From: Lathyrus oleraceus
Taxonomy: Eukaryota > Streptophyta > Magnoliopsida > Fabales > Fabaceae
DNA length: 64,000 nucleotides
Direction of reading: 5' to 3'
Assembly (NCBI RefSeq): GCF_024323335.1
Contig: NC_066583.1
Coordinates: 358,242,377-358,306,376 of the forward strand
Positions 1 to 12,014 of this stretch are shown here, in pieces; position 1 is the stretch's first letter; each line of letters begins with the position of its first letter. The notes beneath the pieces are model-generated. The model searched no databases. It saw nothing but the letters and a program-made list of their open reading frames with translations, and was not told where the DNA came from. The position numbers and the translations under genes were made by a program.

Positions 1-1
1 A

Positions 2-2160
2 TTTGAAGTGGTTATTAATTAGGAAAGATCGAAGAATGCTTCCGAAGTTAGAAGTTTCTTAGGTTTGGCAGGTTACTATCAAATATTTATTAAAAGGTTT
101 TCTCAGTTAGCTTTACCAATGACTAGACTTACCCGAAAGGAAATTTATTTTAAATGGGATTCGAAGTGTGGGCAGAGTTTCATGAGTTTGAAGGAAAAGC
201 TAACAACTGTTTCTGTTTTAATCATCCCTGGTCCTAGTAAGTCTTATGCAGTATTTTGTGATGCCTCTAAGAAAGGATTATGAGGGGTGTTAATGCAGAG
301 TGGTCAAGTTGTAGCATATGCCTCTCATAAGTTGAAGACTCATGAAGAGAACTATCTAACTCATGATCTTGAATTAGCTGTTGTTATTTTTACATTGATG
401 GTGTGGCAACATTACTTATATGAAGTACGTTTTGAGATGTCCAGTGACCATAAGAGTTTGAAATACTTATTTGACCAGAAAGAGTTGAACATGAGACAGA
501 GGAGATGGATGGCGTATTTGAAAGATTTTGATTTTGAACTTAAGTATCACCCAGGGCAAGCGAATAAGGTTGTAGATGCCTTAAGTCGGAAAGAGATGCA
601 TAAAGCTAAGTTAATGATGTCAGAATATGCATTGTTGGAAAAACTCTGAGATCTTAACCTTCAGTTTAATTGGACGCAGAATGGTGTGATAATGGGAAAT
701 TTGAATGTTACTTATAACCTAATGGAAGAAATCCAGCAAGGACAAATGATAGATGAGAAGTTGCAAGAGATGTCGACTCAACCAAGTTTCACTCAATCAC
801 CAGATGGATTTGTTATTTTTAATCAAAGGATTTGTGTCCCAAATGATGCCAAACTGAAAAGAAAAGTCTTAGAGGAAGCCCACAAGGGGGCGTTTACCAT
901 ACATCCAGGTTCATCGAAGATGTATCAAGACTTAAAGAAGGACTACTGGTGCCCTGAAATGAAAAAGGATATTGCAGAGTATGTGTCAGAGTGCATAGTG
1001 TGCCAGCAAGTAAATATTGAACATCAGAAACCGGGTGGTTTATTGCGACCTTTAGAGATTCCAGTTTGGAAATGGGATAGTATTTCAATGGATTTTGCAG
1101 TAGGGTTACCTCGGACCCAAGGTGGTTATGATTCAATATGGGTGGTTTTGGATTGGTTAACTAAGTCCACACACTTCTTGTCCGTGAAAACTACTTACAA
1201 GGCAAGTCATCTTACACGGTTGTTCATTTTAGAAATCGTAAGACTGCATGGTGCCCTAACTAGTATTATGTCTGACAGAGACCTAAAGTTTACTTCAAGA
1301 TTTTGGAGGGCATTTCAACAAGTTATGGGATTGAAGTTGTGTTTGGGTACGTCTAATCATCCTCAAACAGATGGTCAAACTGAGAGGACGATACAAACAC
1401 TGGAGGATATGTTAAGAGCTTGTGTACTTGAAAATGGAGGAAATTGGAAGGAGCTCTTACCATTGATTGAATTTGCATACAACAATAGTTATCATGCAAG
1501 TATCGGGATGGCTCCTTATGAAGCCTTGTACGGATGGAAATGTAGAACACCTTTGTGTTGCACAGAAGTTGGTGAAGAAAGAATCTTAGGACCGGAGATT
1601 ATTGAAGAGACTACGAAAAAGATAAGGATGCTTCGTGATAAGATAAAGAAAGCACAAGATCGCCAAAATATCTATGCAGATCACAGAAGAAGACCATTAG
1701 AATTTAATGAAGGTGATCATGTATTTCTAAAGGTGACTCCGAGACTGAGACTGAAGGGACTGTTTAAGTCACGGAAGTTAAGTCCGAGATACATAGGACC
1801 ATACCAGATTATAGAAAGGATTGGTGAAGTAGCTTACAAATTATCCTTACCAACTTTTCTATCAGAAATGCATGATGTTTTTCACGTATCTCAACTTTGA
1901 AAGTTCATTCCAGATTCTCTACAGCCTATGCTTCCATATTCAATAGTAGTAGAAGCAGACCTAACTTTCAAACCACTACCAAGTCGTATTGTAGGGTGGG
2001 AAATTAAGGTATTGAGGAATAAGGAGATCCCTCTTGTTAAGGTTCAGTGGGATGAATCACATCCGGGAGATGCTACATGGGAACTGGAGTCTGAAATGTG
2101 AGAAGTTTACCCTCTTCTCTTCCAGGTAATATTTAAATCCGGGGATGAAATTTATTTAAG
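2..2160 (+). pseudogene. Tekay-like chromovirus pol remnant (RT tail, RNase H, integrase, chromodomain)
   Basis: One reading frame (frame 2) runs from the window edge to the polypurine tract and encodes the 3' half of a Ty3/gypsy polyprotein. It starts in the RT thumb (SFLGLAGYY), followed by RNase H ([25 protein letters not shown] at about 550-590). The integrase zinc finger has H..H and CIVCQQ near 990-1010. The integrase core has SMDFAVGLP, MSDRD and HPQTDGQTERT, and the C-terminal part has YIGPYQIIERIG. A chromodomain-like tail follows (IPLVKVQWDESHPGDATWELE, about 2025-2095), which is what points to the Tekay/Del chromoviruses. The frame is broken by stops at 20 (TAG), 281, 647, 1898 and 2099 (all TGA), with no frameshift seen. 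It is a dead copy; the 5' half lies outside the window. Confidence 0.9.
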
Positions 2161-2169
2161 GGGGGAGGA
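2158..2169 (+). other. Polypurine tract of the chromovirus
   Basis: The purine run AAGGGGGGAGGA directly precedes the TG of the LTR, the position expected for the plus-strand primer. Confidence 0.8.
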
Positions 2170-4469
2170 TGTAATACTCCATATTTCCTCAAATACTCAA
2201 ATTCCTATTAATTGAGATCAACTGAGTTCCTATGTGCTCTAAAAGTTATCAGTTGGGATAAATAGAGTAAATAATGAATTCAGATTGACTTAATTAATAT
2301 TATTTGGGGATGACCCTTTATTAATTAGGACATTTTGGTAACACTAATAATGGGTCAATTGCTCTAGTAGAACAAATATTAAAAGTGTAGTATCACTTGG
2401 GATATTTATTACTACTAATAATCTTTTCTAACCATATATTCCTAATGGAAAATGGTGGCCACATGTTTATATCCTATACGCACCAACCTTGTACCACTCT
2501 ATATCTCTCTATGTATCAGAAAAGCTAGTGCAGAGAATAGGAAGCAAGCTAGTGGAGAGAAGAAGGAGGATAAAAACTTGGGATCCATCACCATCTCATC
2601 TCACCATCTTCTTCAACCTCCTCTTCCATTCCTAAGGTGGGTTCTGGGTAGAACTTTAGATTTAGAAATTAGGATTTGATAAACCATGGAATTGATAGTA
2701 AGATAGATGATATTATAATGAGTTTCTCCATGAATCATGTGAAACTCCGTTGATGATGCTTCTATATGTGTTCTTGTATTTGTTGGATTCTTGGGATATC
2801 ATGATGTGGTTGTTGCTTTGATGTGTTTTCATGGTTATGATAAGAGATTGGTTGCTAGAAATGGAACCAATATTATGCAGGTTAAAAACTATGTTGTTAT
2901 ACAGAAGAAATTTTTGATTTGTGCAAGGACCAATCGATTGGTTATGGAGTTTTTTCCAGACCAATCGATTGAATGAAGTTTCTGAGTTATGGAGGAGTGA
3001 AAAATGTTTGGGACCAATTGATTGGTCCTTAGTGACAATTGATTGTATTGTCTTTCTATTTTGAAGAAAATGAAATTTTTGCAGGGTCAGTCGAATGAGA
3101 TTGGATTCCAATCGATTGCATGAACTTACTAACTTTGAAAATTAGAAATGCGTTCAGCTGTCAATCGATTGACACTCAGCATCAATCGATTGATCCTTTG
3201 TATTCTATGAAAAACAAAAATGTGAGATAGACCAATCGATTAGGCCTCCCTAACCAATCTATTGGCTCATGCCTAAACCTTCAAAATTCATTTCTTTGAT
3301 GTTCCTAAATGTATTGCATCAACTATTAGTCACTTGTCATCTTATACTTGTATTGAATCAATGTTAAATGTGAAAATTACATGTTGAATCAAGTGAGTTA
3401 ACCTAAGGATCATTTTTAGGCTATAACTTGGACATATAACTTAGATAACAGTAGAAATCAACATTTATTCGTATGATACCTATGTGAAAGTCATAAATGA
3501 ATGGTTGTTATAGTTGAGAGTGAGACGCTTTGTATGGAACATGCATTGTTATTGCTTGTATATTGGTGAATGAAGTCATCAGTGATTGATGAATATAGTT
3601 ATGTTTTATGGAATTAATCACGTATTCATAATGTTTTACCCTTGACCGTGTACACCCTTATTTGATATACTTAGATGAGTAAGAAATAGGATGTGACACC
3701 AATGATTCATGCCTCAATTAAGTTTAAGCCCTAACCATGGAGGACATGAGGGATAGGTGGACACCAAAGTGGGTTAGATACCCATACGGCGAAAGATACC
3801 CTAAGTGGGTTAGAGGTCCATACGGGTGACGGTCGCTTGGATTGAGCTTGAGACTCATACGAGCATGCATGAACTGGGCTTGCCCTAGATATCTACCGCG
3901 AAAGTTGAATCATACGAGCATGCATGAACTAGGCTTTCCCTAGATGTAAGTCTGCTCAGGGATTGATGTTTCGTGAATCTGAATAGTGACTTATTTGAGT
4001 TGTGAGAACTTAGGAGCATGTTACCATACATTGCGAGACTTTTTCCCATCGCTTAAGTCTTTCTTCCCTTGTTGACTTAAGTTGGATATTGATTAGAAAA
4101 CCCTGTAGAGCCGATTGGACCCATAAGATAGGGAACCCACTGGGATTATTATCTCACCACATGTTGTTGATTATGTTTCAGGTAGTTCCGATCAGGCGAA
4201 GGGTAAGGACAAGATAGAGTGATGTTTTTGCTTACCTGATATTTTGGATGGCTTCTCCGTTGTGTAGATATATTTTTTTGAGATCATTCTAGAATGATCT
4301 AGTTCCTAGTTTTATTTTTGGCACTTTTGTGTATATTTAGTGCCATGTAGTGTTTTCTTTTGGGCATGTAATATGTACACTGTTGCCGCTAGGCGCTTAT
4401 GTATTTTAGTACCAGTATTACACTAGGTATAATATGTATTTTAGTCATATATTATATGTGGGTGTTACA
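2170..4469 (+). repeat. 3' LTR of the Tekay-like chromovirus
   Basis: The sequence starts TGTAATACTCC right after the polypurine tract and ends GGTGTTACA, giving matching inverted ends TGTAAT / GTTACA and a length of 2300 bp. The 5' copy is outside the window, so the right end rests on the terminal motif and typical length. The LTR contains a cluster of CAATCGATTG palindromes (2931-3264). It also has an internal duplication around 3850-3945 sharing CATACGAGCATGCATGAACT, and repeated short blocks containing GTGGGTTAGA near 3770-3820. Confidence 0.8.
2931..3264. repeat. Cluster of CAATCGATTG palindromes inside the LTR
   Basis: The self-complementary decamer CAATCGATTG occurs exactly at 2931, 2962, 3109, 3162 and 3183. 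One-base variants lie at 3014, 3036, 3233 and 3255. That makes nine copies in about 330 bp, irregularly spaced, often flanked by C/G so that the palindrome extends to CCAATCGATTGG. The role is unknown. Confidence 0.85.
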
Positions 4470-5094
<625 letters not shown>

Positions 5095-5188
5095 AGATTT
5101 ATTATAATAATATCTCAATTCGAATTCGAATTGAGTGTAGACGTACTCATAGCGAGGTTGATTGGGGAACTGCCTAAACAAATCCTTG

Positions 5189-5689
<501 letters not shown>

Positions 5690-8036
5690 TTAAAGTAATG
5701 CTTTACACGTTCCGAGTGACTTGAAATCGTCAATAATTGACTCCGAACTAATGCTTGCACTAATCTCCCTTTCAATATATACTGTCATGCTATCTCCAAG
5801 AAACCCATCATCCATCTTGTTTCTCAACTTAGTCTTAATAATTTTCATTGCTGAAAAAGACCTCTCAGTTGTGGCCGTAGAAACGGGAAGAGTCATGATA
5901 AGACGAAGTAGTCTATCAATCAAGAAGTAAGTTTCAGCCTGTCCAGATGCAACCAAACATGAACATAGTTCTTGAATAGTTGATAAATTATTCAAGTTTG
6001 ATGCTTGACGAGCAACAAATAGAAAATGTTGGAGTTGAAATTGCAAATTATTCTTCTATTGATCACTAAAATCCATAGGATAATATTTTTCAACTAAAGA
6101 ATAAATAGTATCAATGCTAAAAGCTTTATATCCATCCTTAGGAGATAAAGAACAAGAAAGAGTTAACAAATCCATTGTCTGCTCACTGAATCTGCTATTC
6201 AACTCTTGTAACTGTTTGTCAATGGTAGTGAAAAAGATTTTAACTTTAAAGTAATGTTGAATTGCGACTTGATTCTCTTCAAGACGGGAGCGTCCAAATC
6301 CTGTTGTTGAATGAACATCATTAAGATCAGGAATCTCAATACCATGCTCTTCACAAAAAGATATCAGTTTAGTAAACAATATATTACAACAATTTTCTCT
6401 CAAACCTTAAATAAGATGTTTTGTTGAACGAACCAAGTTCATAGCATTAACTACATCTTGATTTTTTTTGTAAGGCTTGACAAAGCATATCTGTTATTCC
6501 CATGATTTCTTTCATCAAGTGCAAAATAAATATAAAATCAAATGCCTTCAAGTAATTGTAACAACTATATGCATCCCCACGTGTAGCATAACTCTGTCTA
6601 TCTTTTGCAAAATTTTTTAAAACTAAACAAGTTGCTTCATACATGTTTATCAAGCTAGAAATTGAATCATAATGTGATCCCTAACGAGTATCTCCAGCTC
6701 GTTTCAATGTACCAACTTGATTTGCACCTTTACCAGTTACAATCTCATCAATCTCTAACAAATAAGAAATTTCTTCTAATTGGGCAGCTTGTAACTCATC
6801 ATGACGCTTTGTAGAAGAACAAACAACATTCACAACAAAGATGAGCTTCTCAAAAAATTTATGAACAGGTTTGACTTCTCTTGATGATGTAAATAATGCA
6901 AGTTGCAATTGATGAGCAAAACAATGAACATAGTATGCATAAGGACAATCCTTCATAAAGAATGCTTGTAAACCATTCCATTCTCCTCTCATATTGCTAG
7001 CACCATCATACCCTTGGCCACGAATGTTAGAAACATCAAGGTTATGTCGAGAAAGTATATCACATATTGCTTCCTTAAGAGTTAAAGATGTGGTGTCTTT
7101 AACATGTGCCACATCAAAAAATCTCTCTTGTATTAAACCAATTTTATCAATAAATCTTAATACAAGAGCCATTTGTTCCTTTTTTGACTCATCACGAGCT
7201 TCATCAACAACGATACAAAATTTGGAATCACCAATTTCCTCACGAATACTCTTTTTCACCCTACTAGAAAGAATTTGCAAGAGCTATTTTTGAATTTGAT
7301 GTGAAGTATACTTGCAATTTTGTGGAGCATTTTCCAACACAACTTTTGCAACTTCATCATTGTAGAATGCTAAAAGTTTCAATAACTCAAGAAAGTTACC
7401 TTGATTTCCTTATTTTCTACTTTCGTCGTGACCCCTAAAAGCACAAGCTTGTAGTGTTAACCAACGAACAGTGTCAATTGAAGTCTTGAGTCGTAACCGA
7501 TTATTCATTCTTTGGCTTGAACTTTGCACTTGAATAACATTTCTAATATGACCATCTTGATTCAACAAGTCTTGACAAGCTTTCATTGCATTGTTGTATG
7601 GTGAGCAAGGATCCTTCCCTATGTGTTTAAGAAAGGAACAATGTTTTCCATTTCTAACTTTCTTCAAATTTCTAAAACCCGTAGAAATAAAGACAAGTGA
7701 TCCGGGACGTCCATTTAGTTTTTTGCTAAAAAGGTAACATGGTAAGCAATATGCGACATCTTCAGATGGTGAATATTCTAACCATGATGGAAATATGCTA
7801 AACCAAGTATGTTGAAACCTTCTCGGATGATCCTCGTTACCGGACAAAGGATAGTTTTCTAAATGAATTTGATATGGACCCTATTTTAGATAAGCTCTTC
7901 GTATTGCATCCACTTGATTTGGTGGATATTGCCAAATCGGAGGATGCTTTCTAGGATCGCGTTCCAAAGAATTTTCAAAACCATGATGCTCTTCAATTGT
8001 TGGATTCTCAAGAACTGTTTCAGATTCGGATGTCGA
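5690..8036 (-). pseudogene. hAT-type transposase-like (TTF zinc finger / DUF4371 / hAT dimerisation) pseudogene
   Basis: Read on the minus strand, the pieces follow the order of the plant TTF-type zinc finger/hAT-dimerisation protein family, which derives from hAT transposases. The N-terminal region has NPTIEEHHGF and HPPIWQYPPNQVDAIRRAY (about 8000-7880). The TTF/zinc-binding part has WLEYSPSEDVAYCLPCYLF (about 7785). The DUF4371/RNase H-like core has CIVVDEARDESKKEQMALVL and GQGYDGASNMRG. The C-terminal dimerisation domain has STATTERSFSAMKIIKTKLR (about 5880). The frame is broken by at least six stops, including ones near 7885, 7412, 7287, 6680, 6406 and 6057. There is one frameshift near 6462, in a T run. 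The 5' end abuts a truncated copia gag. It is clearly non-functional. No terminal inverted repeats were found, so it is unclear whether it was a transposon or a domesticated gene copy. Confidence 0.85.
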
Positions 8037-8039
8037 GAT

Positions 8040-9344
8040 TATATATATCAACTATGTTGATAAGGGTGTATGGGACGTCATCATCAATGGTCCTAATGAA
8101 ATTACAATGACAATTGGTGAAGGCATCATCGTACCAAAACCAGAAGGTCAATGGAATGATAATGATAGAAAGTTATGGTCACATGATTGGAAAGCACAAA
8201 ATATTCCCATATCCTCTTTAGGTGTTGATAAGTATTATCGTGTTTCTCATTGTGAAATTGCCAAAGTTATGTGGGACACATTAGAAATTTCCCATGAGGG
8301 AATTAATGAGGTCAAACAAGCTAGAATCAACACATTAAACCATGAGTTTGAACTCTTTCGTATGAAGCATGGTGAAACCATTGCCGACATGCAAAAGAGA
8401 ATCACATATCTTATTAATAGATTGAATGCTCTAGGTAATCATATCTCCAATGCTATTGCTACTAACAAGGTTTTAAGATGTCTTAATAGGTAATGGAAAA
8501 CCAAGGTCACCGCTATCAAAGAGGCGAATGATCTTAAATTACTTGATCTTACTAATTTGTTTGGTAAATTTGAAGAGCTTGAGCAAGAACTCACTTGCTT
8601 GGAAAAACATGAAAAAGAGTATGAAAATATGATGAGGAAAGAGAAAGGTAAAGACAAGGTGGAATAGAAGAAGTCAATTGATTTAAAGACTTATAGTTTC
8701 AAGTCCTCAAAGAATGAGCCTAGTGAGTGTGAAGAAAGAGATGACAAGATCTCCGATGATAATGATGTTGGACTATTTGTCAAGAGATACCAAAGGTATA
8801 TTCGGAAGACTCCGAAGGAAACTTATCCAAATTTAGAAGGGAGTCCAAGTCTTCAAAAGATTGTGAGAATAAGAAAGGTAAGTTTAGAAGCTCTTGTTAT
8901 AATTGTGGTGAAATTGGTCACTATAGATTGGAATGTCCCATGATTAAGAAAGAAAAAGAAAGAGGGCATCACAAGAAGCCTAGTAAATCTAGAAGAGCGT
9001 ATGTAGCTTGTGAGAGTGCAAGTGATTCCTCAAGTGATGAAAGCTTAACTTCAAGTGTAGAACTGACCCAGATTTGTCTTATGGAAAATGGAAGGAAGAA
9101 GAAACAAGAAAATGCTTCTAAACTTGAGCTTACTAGTGATTTAACTTATTCCCAATTACAAGATGCTTTTGATAATCTTCATTGAGAAACATTAAATTCT
9201 TTTAAAAAGCTAGCTTCACATGAAAGTATATTTTTGTAATTAGAAGATAAGGTGTTAGAATACGGAAGTAAGTTGGAAGCTATTAAAAGATCTATGATAG
9301 ATATTCAAAGTGACAAGAATGAGGGTGAAGAACCTTCTAGGTTT
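8040..9344 (+). pseudogene. Ty1/copia gag, piece 1 (UBN2-type), 5'-truncated
   Basis: The reading frame from 8107 encodes a UBN2-type copia Gag (VPKPEGQWNDNDRKLWSHDW; MWDTLEISHEG; LNHEFELFRMKHGETIADMQ). It is closed by a TAA at 8491-8493 and by a later frameshift near 8795. A CCHC zinc knuckle (CYNCGEIGHYRLEC) is encoded at 8895-8936 in another frame. The N-terminus of Gag and the 5' LTR are missing: the sequence begins abruptly beside the hAT-like pseudogene near 8040. It breaks at 9344 where the outer Ogre inserted, and the reading continues at 41253 (EPSRF then DCESCHNWQ). Confidence 0.85.
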
Positions 9345-9497
9345 TGTAATACCCCAAAATTTACCCTTCATTTTTCCTAAAAAAAATAATAAAATTTTTT
9401 TTAATTAATTAGTTAATTAATTAAATAATTAAAATAAATAAATTATTTTGGACTTGGGTCTCCCTCATTCCAAGCCCACAAGTCCACGAAAATCAGC

Positions 9498-9505
9498 TAT
9501 AAATA
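9498..9505 (+). promoter_or_regulatory. TATA box of the outer Ogre LTR
   Basis: TATAAATA, about 153 bp into the LTR, is the best TATA match. Transcription would start some 30 bp downstream, making U3 short and R-U5 about 1.5 kb. The same box is at 39654 in the 3' LTR. Confidence 0.6.
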
Positions 9506-9907
9506 TAAGAGTTTCAGTAGGGTTTCAGACACTTGGAAATTCCCTGAGAAATAGACTTGGAGTTCACGTGGAGTTTCAAACCTAGGAACTACTCTGCAGC
9601 AACCTTCGGGCAGCCCTGAGAAGTTCATTCCGCCTCACGCAAACCCTAAACGTTGCTTCGCCAATCCGGCCTTGTCTTCCAATTTTAACAGGTCTCTCAT
9701 CAGGTATGCCTCTGTTCCTATTACTCTATGCCTCGGGTTGAATACTGAATATATGAAGTAACCTCAGGTTTGGCCCACAGGGTTATATTTGTGTATGAAT
9801 ATGTGATTTATGCCTTGACTGTTTAACAATTTCGTTTATGAGGTGAATGCCATAGGATCTGGAATCTTTAACATCGTGCAGGTACCAATGGGAAATCCAA
9901 ATCCCGC

Positions 9908-9988
9908 AGGTGCTCGCTAGCCGCTTCGCTAGGCGAGCACGCAGCGAAGCTTCGCTAGGCTTTCGCTAGGCGAAGCAGTCGCGAATGT
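9908..9988. repeat. GC-rich palindromic repeats in the transcribed part of the outer LTR
   Basis: CGCTAGGCGA-type words recur. The 14-bp perfect palindrome AGCGAAGCTTCGCT lies at about 9951, and flanking CTTCGCTAGG / CTAGGCGAAG and GCTCGC / GCGAGC pairs can form hairpins. The cluster is downstream of the TATA box, so it would be in the RNA. It is duplicated at about 40064-40144. Confidence 0.75.
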
Positions 9989-11094
9989 GACAGTATCTGC
10001 TTTTATTCCGTTTTGTTCTAACCTGTTCTTTGTGTTGCCATGGTCTTGTTATCTTTTGATTTCATCCTGCTTGCCTAACCCCTTTTGTTGAGTTTTTGTG
10101 AGGGCTCACATATTCTCGCAGGGATACCCTCCGGAGGTTTATTCCGATTTCCCGTACTGATTGGTTTTCTTTGATGGCATCAGCTTGGGAGAATCTCAGG
10201 GTCGCTTATCCTTTAATTGCTGTAACTTCGGATCTTGATCCGTGTGGTATTTTACTTCTTCCCTTTTATTTCTACTGTTTCTTAGCTGGAAGACCTCGAT
10301 AGGAGGCAATGTTTGAGCCCCTTGGTGGCATTTTTTCTATTTCAAGATATATGTTTTGTGTGATGTGATTGTTTCCCCATAGGATGCGAGGCTTCGCATA
10401 GTCTCCCGTTTGCATGCCAATTTAGGTAGCACTGTTCCTCCGCCTAGGACTTCCTTTTTGCATGCGCGTTCCTACAACGCAAACAAAACCTAAAACCCAA
10501 AGCAACACGTTTACTCCTTCTACTACAGGCGAGTAAGTCTCCAAAGGTCGAGCATCCGGTAGATTGCGTAGTAACGTTGTTCACCCCGTAACATAATCCA
10601 TAACCCCATAGTTAGTCGAACTACGGCTTGCTCTGATTCTCATTCCAGATGAGATACGTAGGCATAAGACGCGATGTCTTAGCGAGCACAATTACCCCCA
10701 ACCCATAGGTCAGCCGAGCTACGAAGACTCTGATTCTCATATTCAGATGAGATACGTATGCAGTGGATGCGACATCCGCGCGAGTCATTTCTCTCAACCT
10801 TTTTAGTAAATAGCACATTAGGCAAAACCACACCCTTTAAACAGAAACCGCATAAGTGGATCCCGTAGAGTACTACGGATGCGTAGGGGTGCTAATACCT
10901 TCCCTTCGCATAACCGACTCCCGAACCCAAGATTTGGTTGCGAGACCTTGTCTTTTTCTTTCCTATTTTCAGGTTTACTTCGAGCGTTTCCTTTCCCTCC
11001 TTTGGGATAAATAACGCACGGTGGCGACTCTCCTGTCTTTTTTCTTCGCCGGTTGTTTTTTTTTTCGCACTGTATTTTTTCAGGTTGCGACAGC

Positions 11095-11112
11095 TGGCGA
11101 CTCTGCTGGGGA
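11095..11112 (+). other. Primer binding site of the outer Ogre
   Basis: TGGCGACTCTGCTGGGGA, two bases after the LTR end. Its complement ends in CCA as a tRNA 3' end should. This PBS is typical of Ogre/Tat elements, where the primer is reported as tRNA-Arg; the tRNA identity is from family knowledge. Confidence 0.9.
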
Positions 11113-12014
11113 CTTTAGAAGTTGACCTCTTGCTGGTCCATCTTCCCTAAGCGAGTCCCTCCTAGCTTGTGTGTTTTCTTGTTTATTGAGTGTTCATTCT
11201 TTTGTGCAGTTACTTATTTGCCTAATTGCATTCATGTACATATGTTTGCTGTATCTGCTGCTGTTTGTTTGTTTGTTGGGATGGGGTGTTCTACGAGAGA
11301 TAAGCCCATTACCCAGGCTTGAGTGTACACACAGGTTTTAGAGTGGATGTTCATGAGGCTTGCGTGGCATGTTGCTGCGTTAAGTCGTTCGTGAAGAACC
11401 ACACCCAGACGAGGTTTCTCTTGGATATACTATGTCCTACGGATGTTCCGTAACGACATAATATTCCCCTAGAAATTGTCGACTCTGGTGACCATTTCCC
11501 GAGAACTCAGTCGAGGCCTCTCCTCCGAGACGTGATTATGTTAGCTCTGGTGGGCGCATTCTCGCTGATCAATCTGAGGACCCCGAGACTGGGAACTTGC
11601 TTTAGGATGTCCTGTTGAGGGGAGTCAGTGGAGGTCTTTTATCCCGTAATAATGCCAAACCTTCAGTGGTAAACGTATTATTCGCGACTGAAGGGCTGAA
11701 GTTGACGAACTTCTGTTCTTAGAACCTACCAGTGAGGGGCGGGCTAAATTCAGGAAACCTTAACCTCCAACCAACCCGGTTTTCTGGAGCGGAGCTTTGA
11801 TCTCGTATTATATTCCTCAGTGGTTTTCTCTTCAGACAGTGCAACCTGACAAATGCTCAAGCAGATACAGCAATCCTGATTGACACGCCGCTGCATTACA
11901 TTCACATCATCACATCATTCTGCATTCATATCATTTAACACATGTTTATCCATTTCTAGGGGGTTTACATCTTCTTCTTGATTCCGGTCGGGTTTTTTTT
12001 CTGGTTCTCTTAAG
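11113..12014 (+). other. 5' leader of the outer Ogre
   Basis: About 900 bp of untranslated leader between the PBS and ORF1, rich in short upstream ATGs and stops. It shares GGTCCATCTT after the PBS with the inner Ogre. The 3' part has CATCA/CATTCAT-rich sequence (about 11890-11940), similar in style to the CATAACAT repeats before the inner ORF1. Confidence 0.6.

Larger units (their letters stand above)
9345..11092 (+). repeat. 5' LTR of the outer Ogre
   Basis: 1748 bp, starting TGTAATACCCCAAAATTTAC and ending GTTGCGACA. It holds a TATA box (9498), GC-rich hairpin-forming repeats (9908-9988) and a partly duplicated block sharing CAGATGAGATACGTA (about 10646 and 10744). Near its end is a PBS-like TGGCGACTCT (11022-11031). 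The 3' copy differs at about 10198 (C/T) and 10913 (C/T) and in simple-repeat length. Confidence 0.95.

Noticed and set aside
281..2101. Possible recoding of TGA as a sense codon, because most disruptions are TGA
   Set aside because: A TAG at 20-22 breaks the same frame, and Arg positions fit methylated CGA to TGA mutation.
2452..2679. 75-codon ORF in the chromovirus LTR
   Set aside because: Within an LTR and without a recognisable domain.
11095..11112. Part of a tRNA gene
   Set aside because: Only the 18-nt complement of a tRNA 3' end is present, at the PBS position; no cloverleaf.
10621..11322. Small ORFs of 66-70 codons in the outer Ogre LTR and leader, repeated at 40777-41300
   Set aside because: LTR and leader sequence without family resemblance; the repeat reflects the two LTRs.
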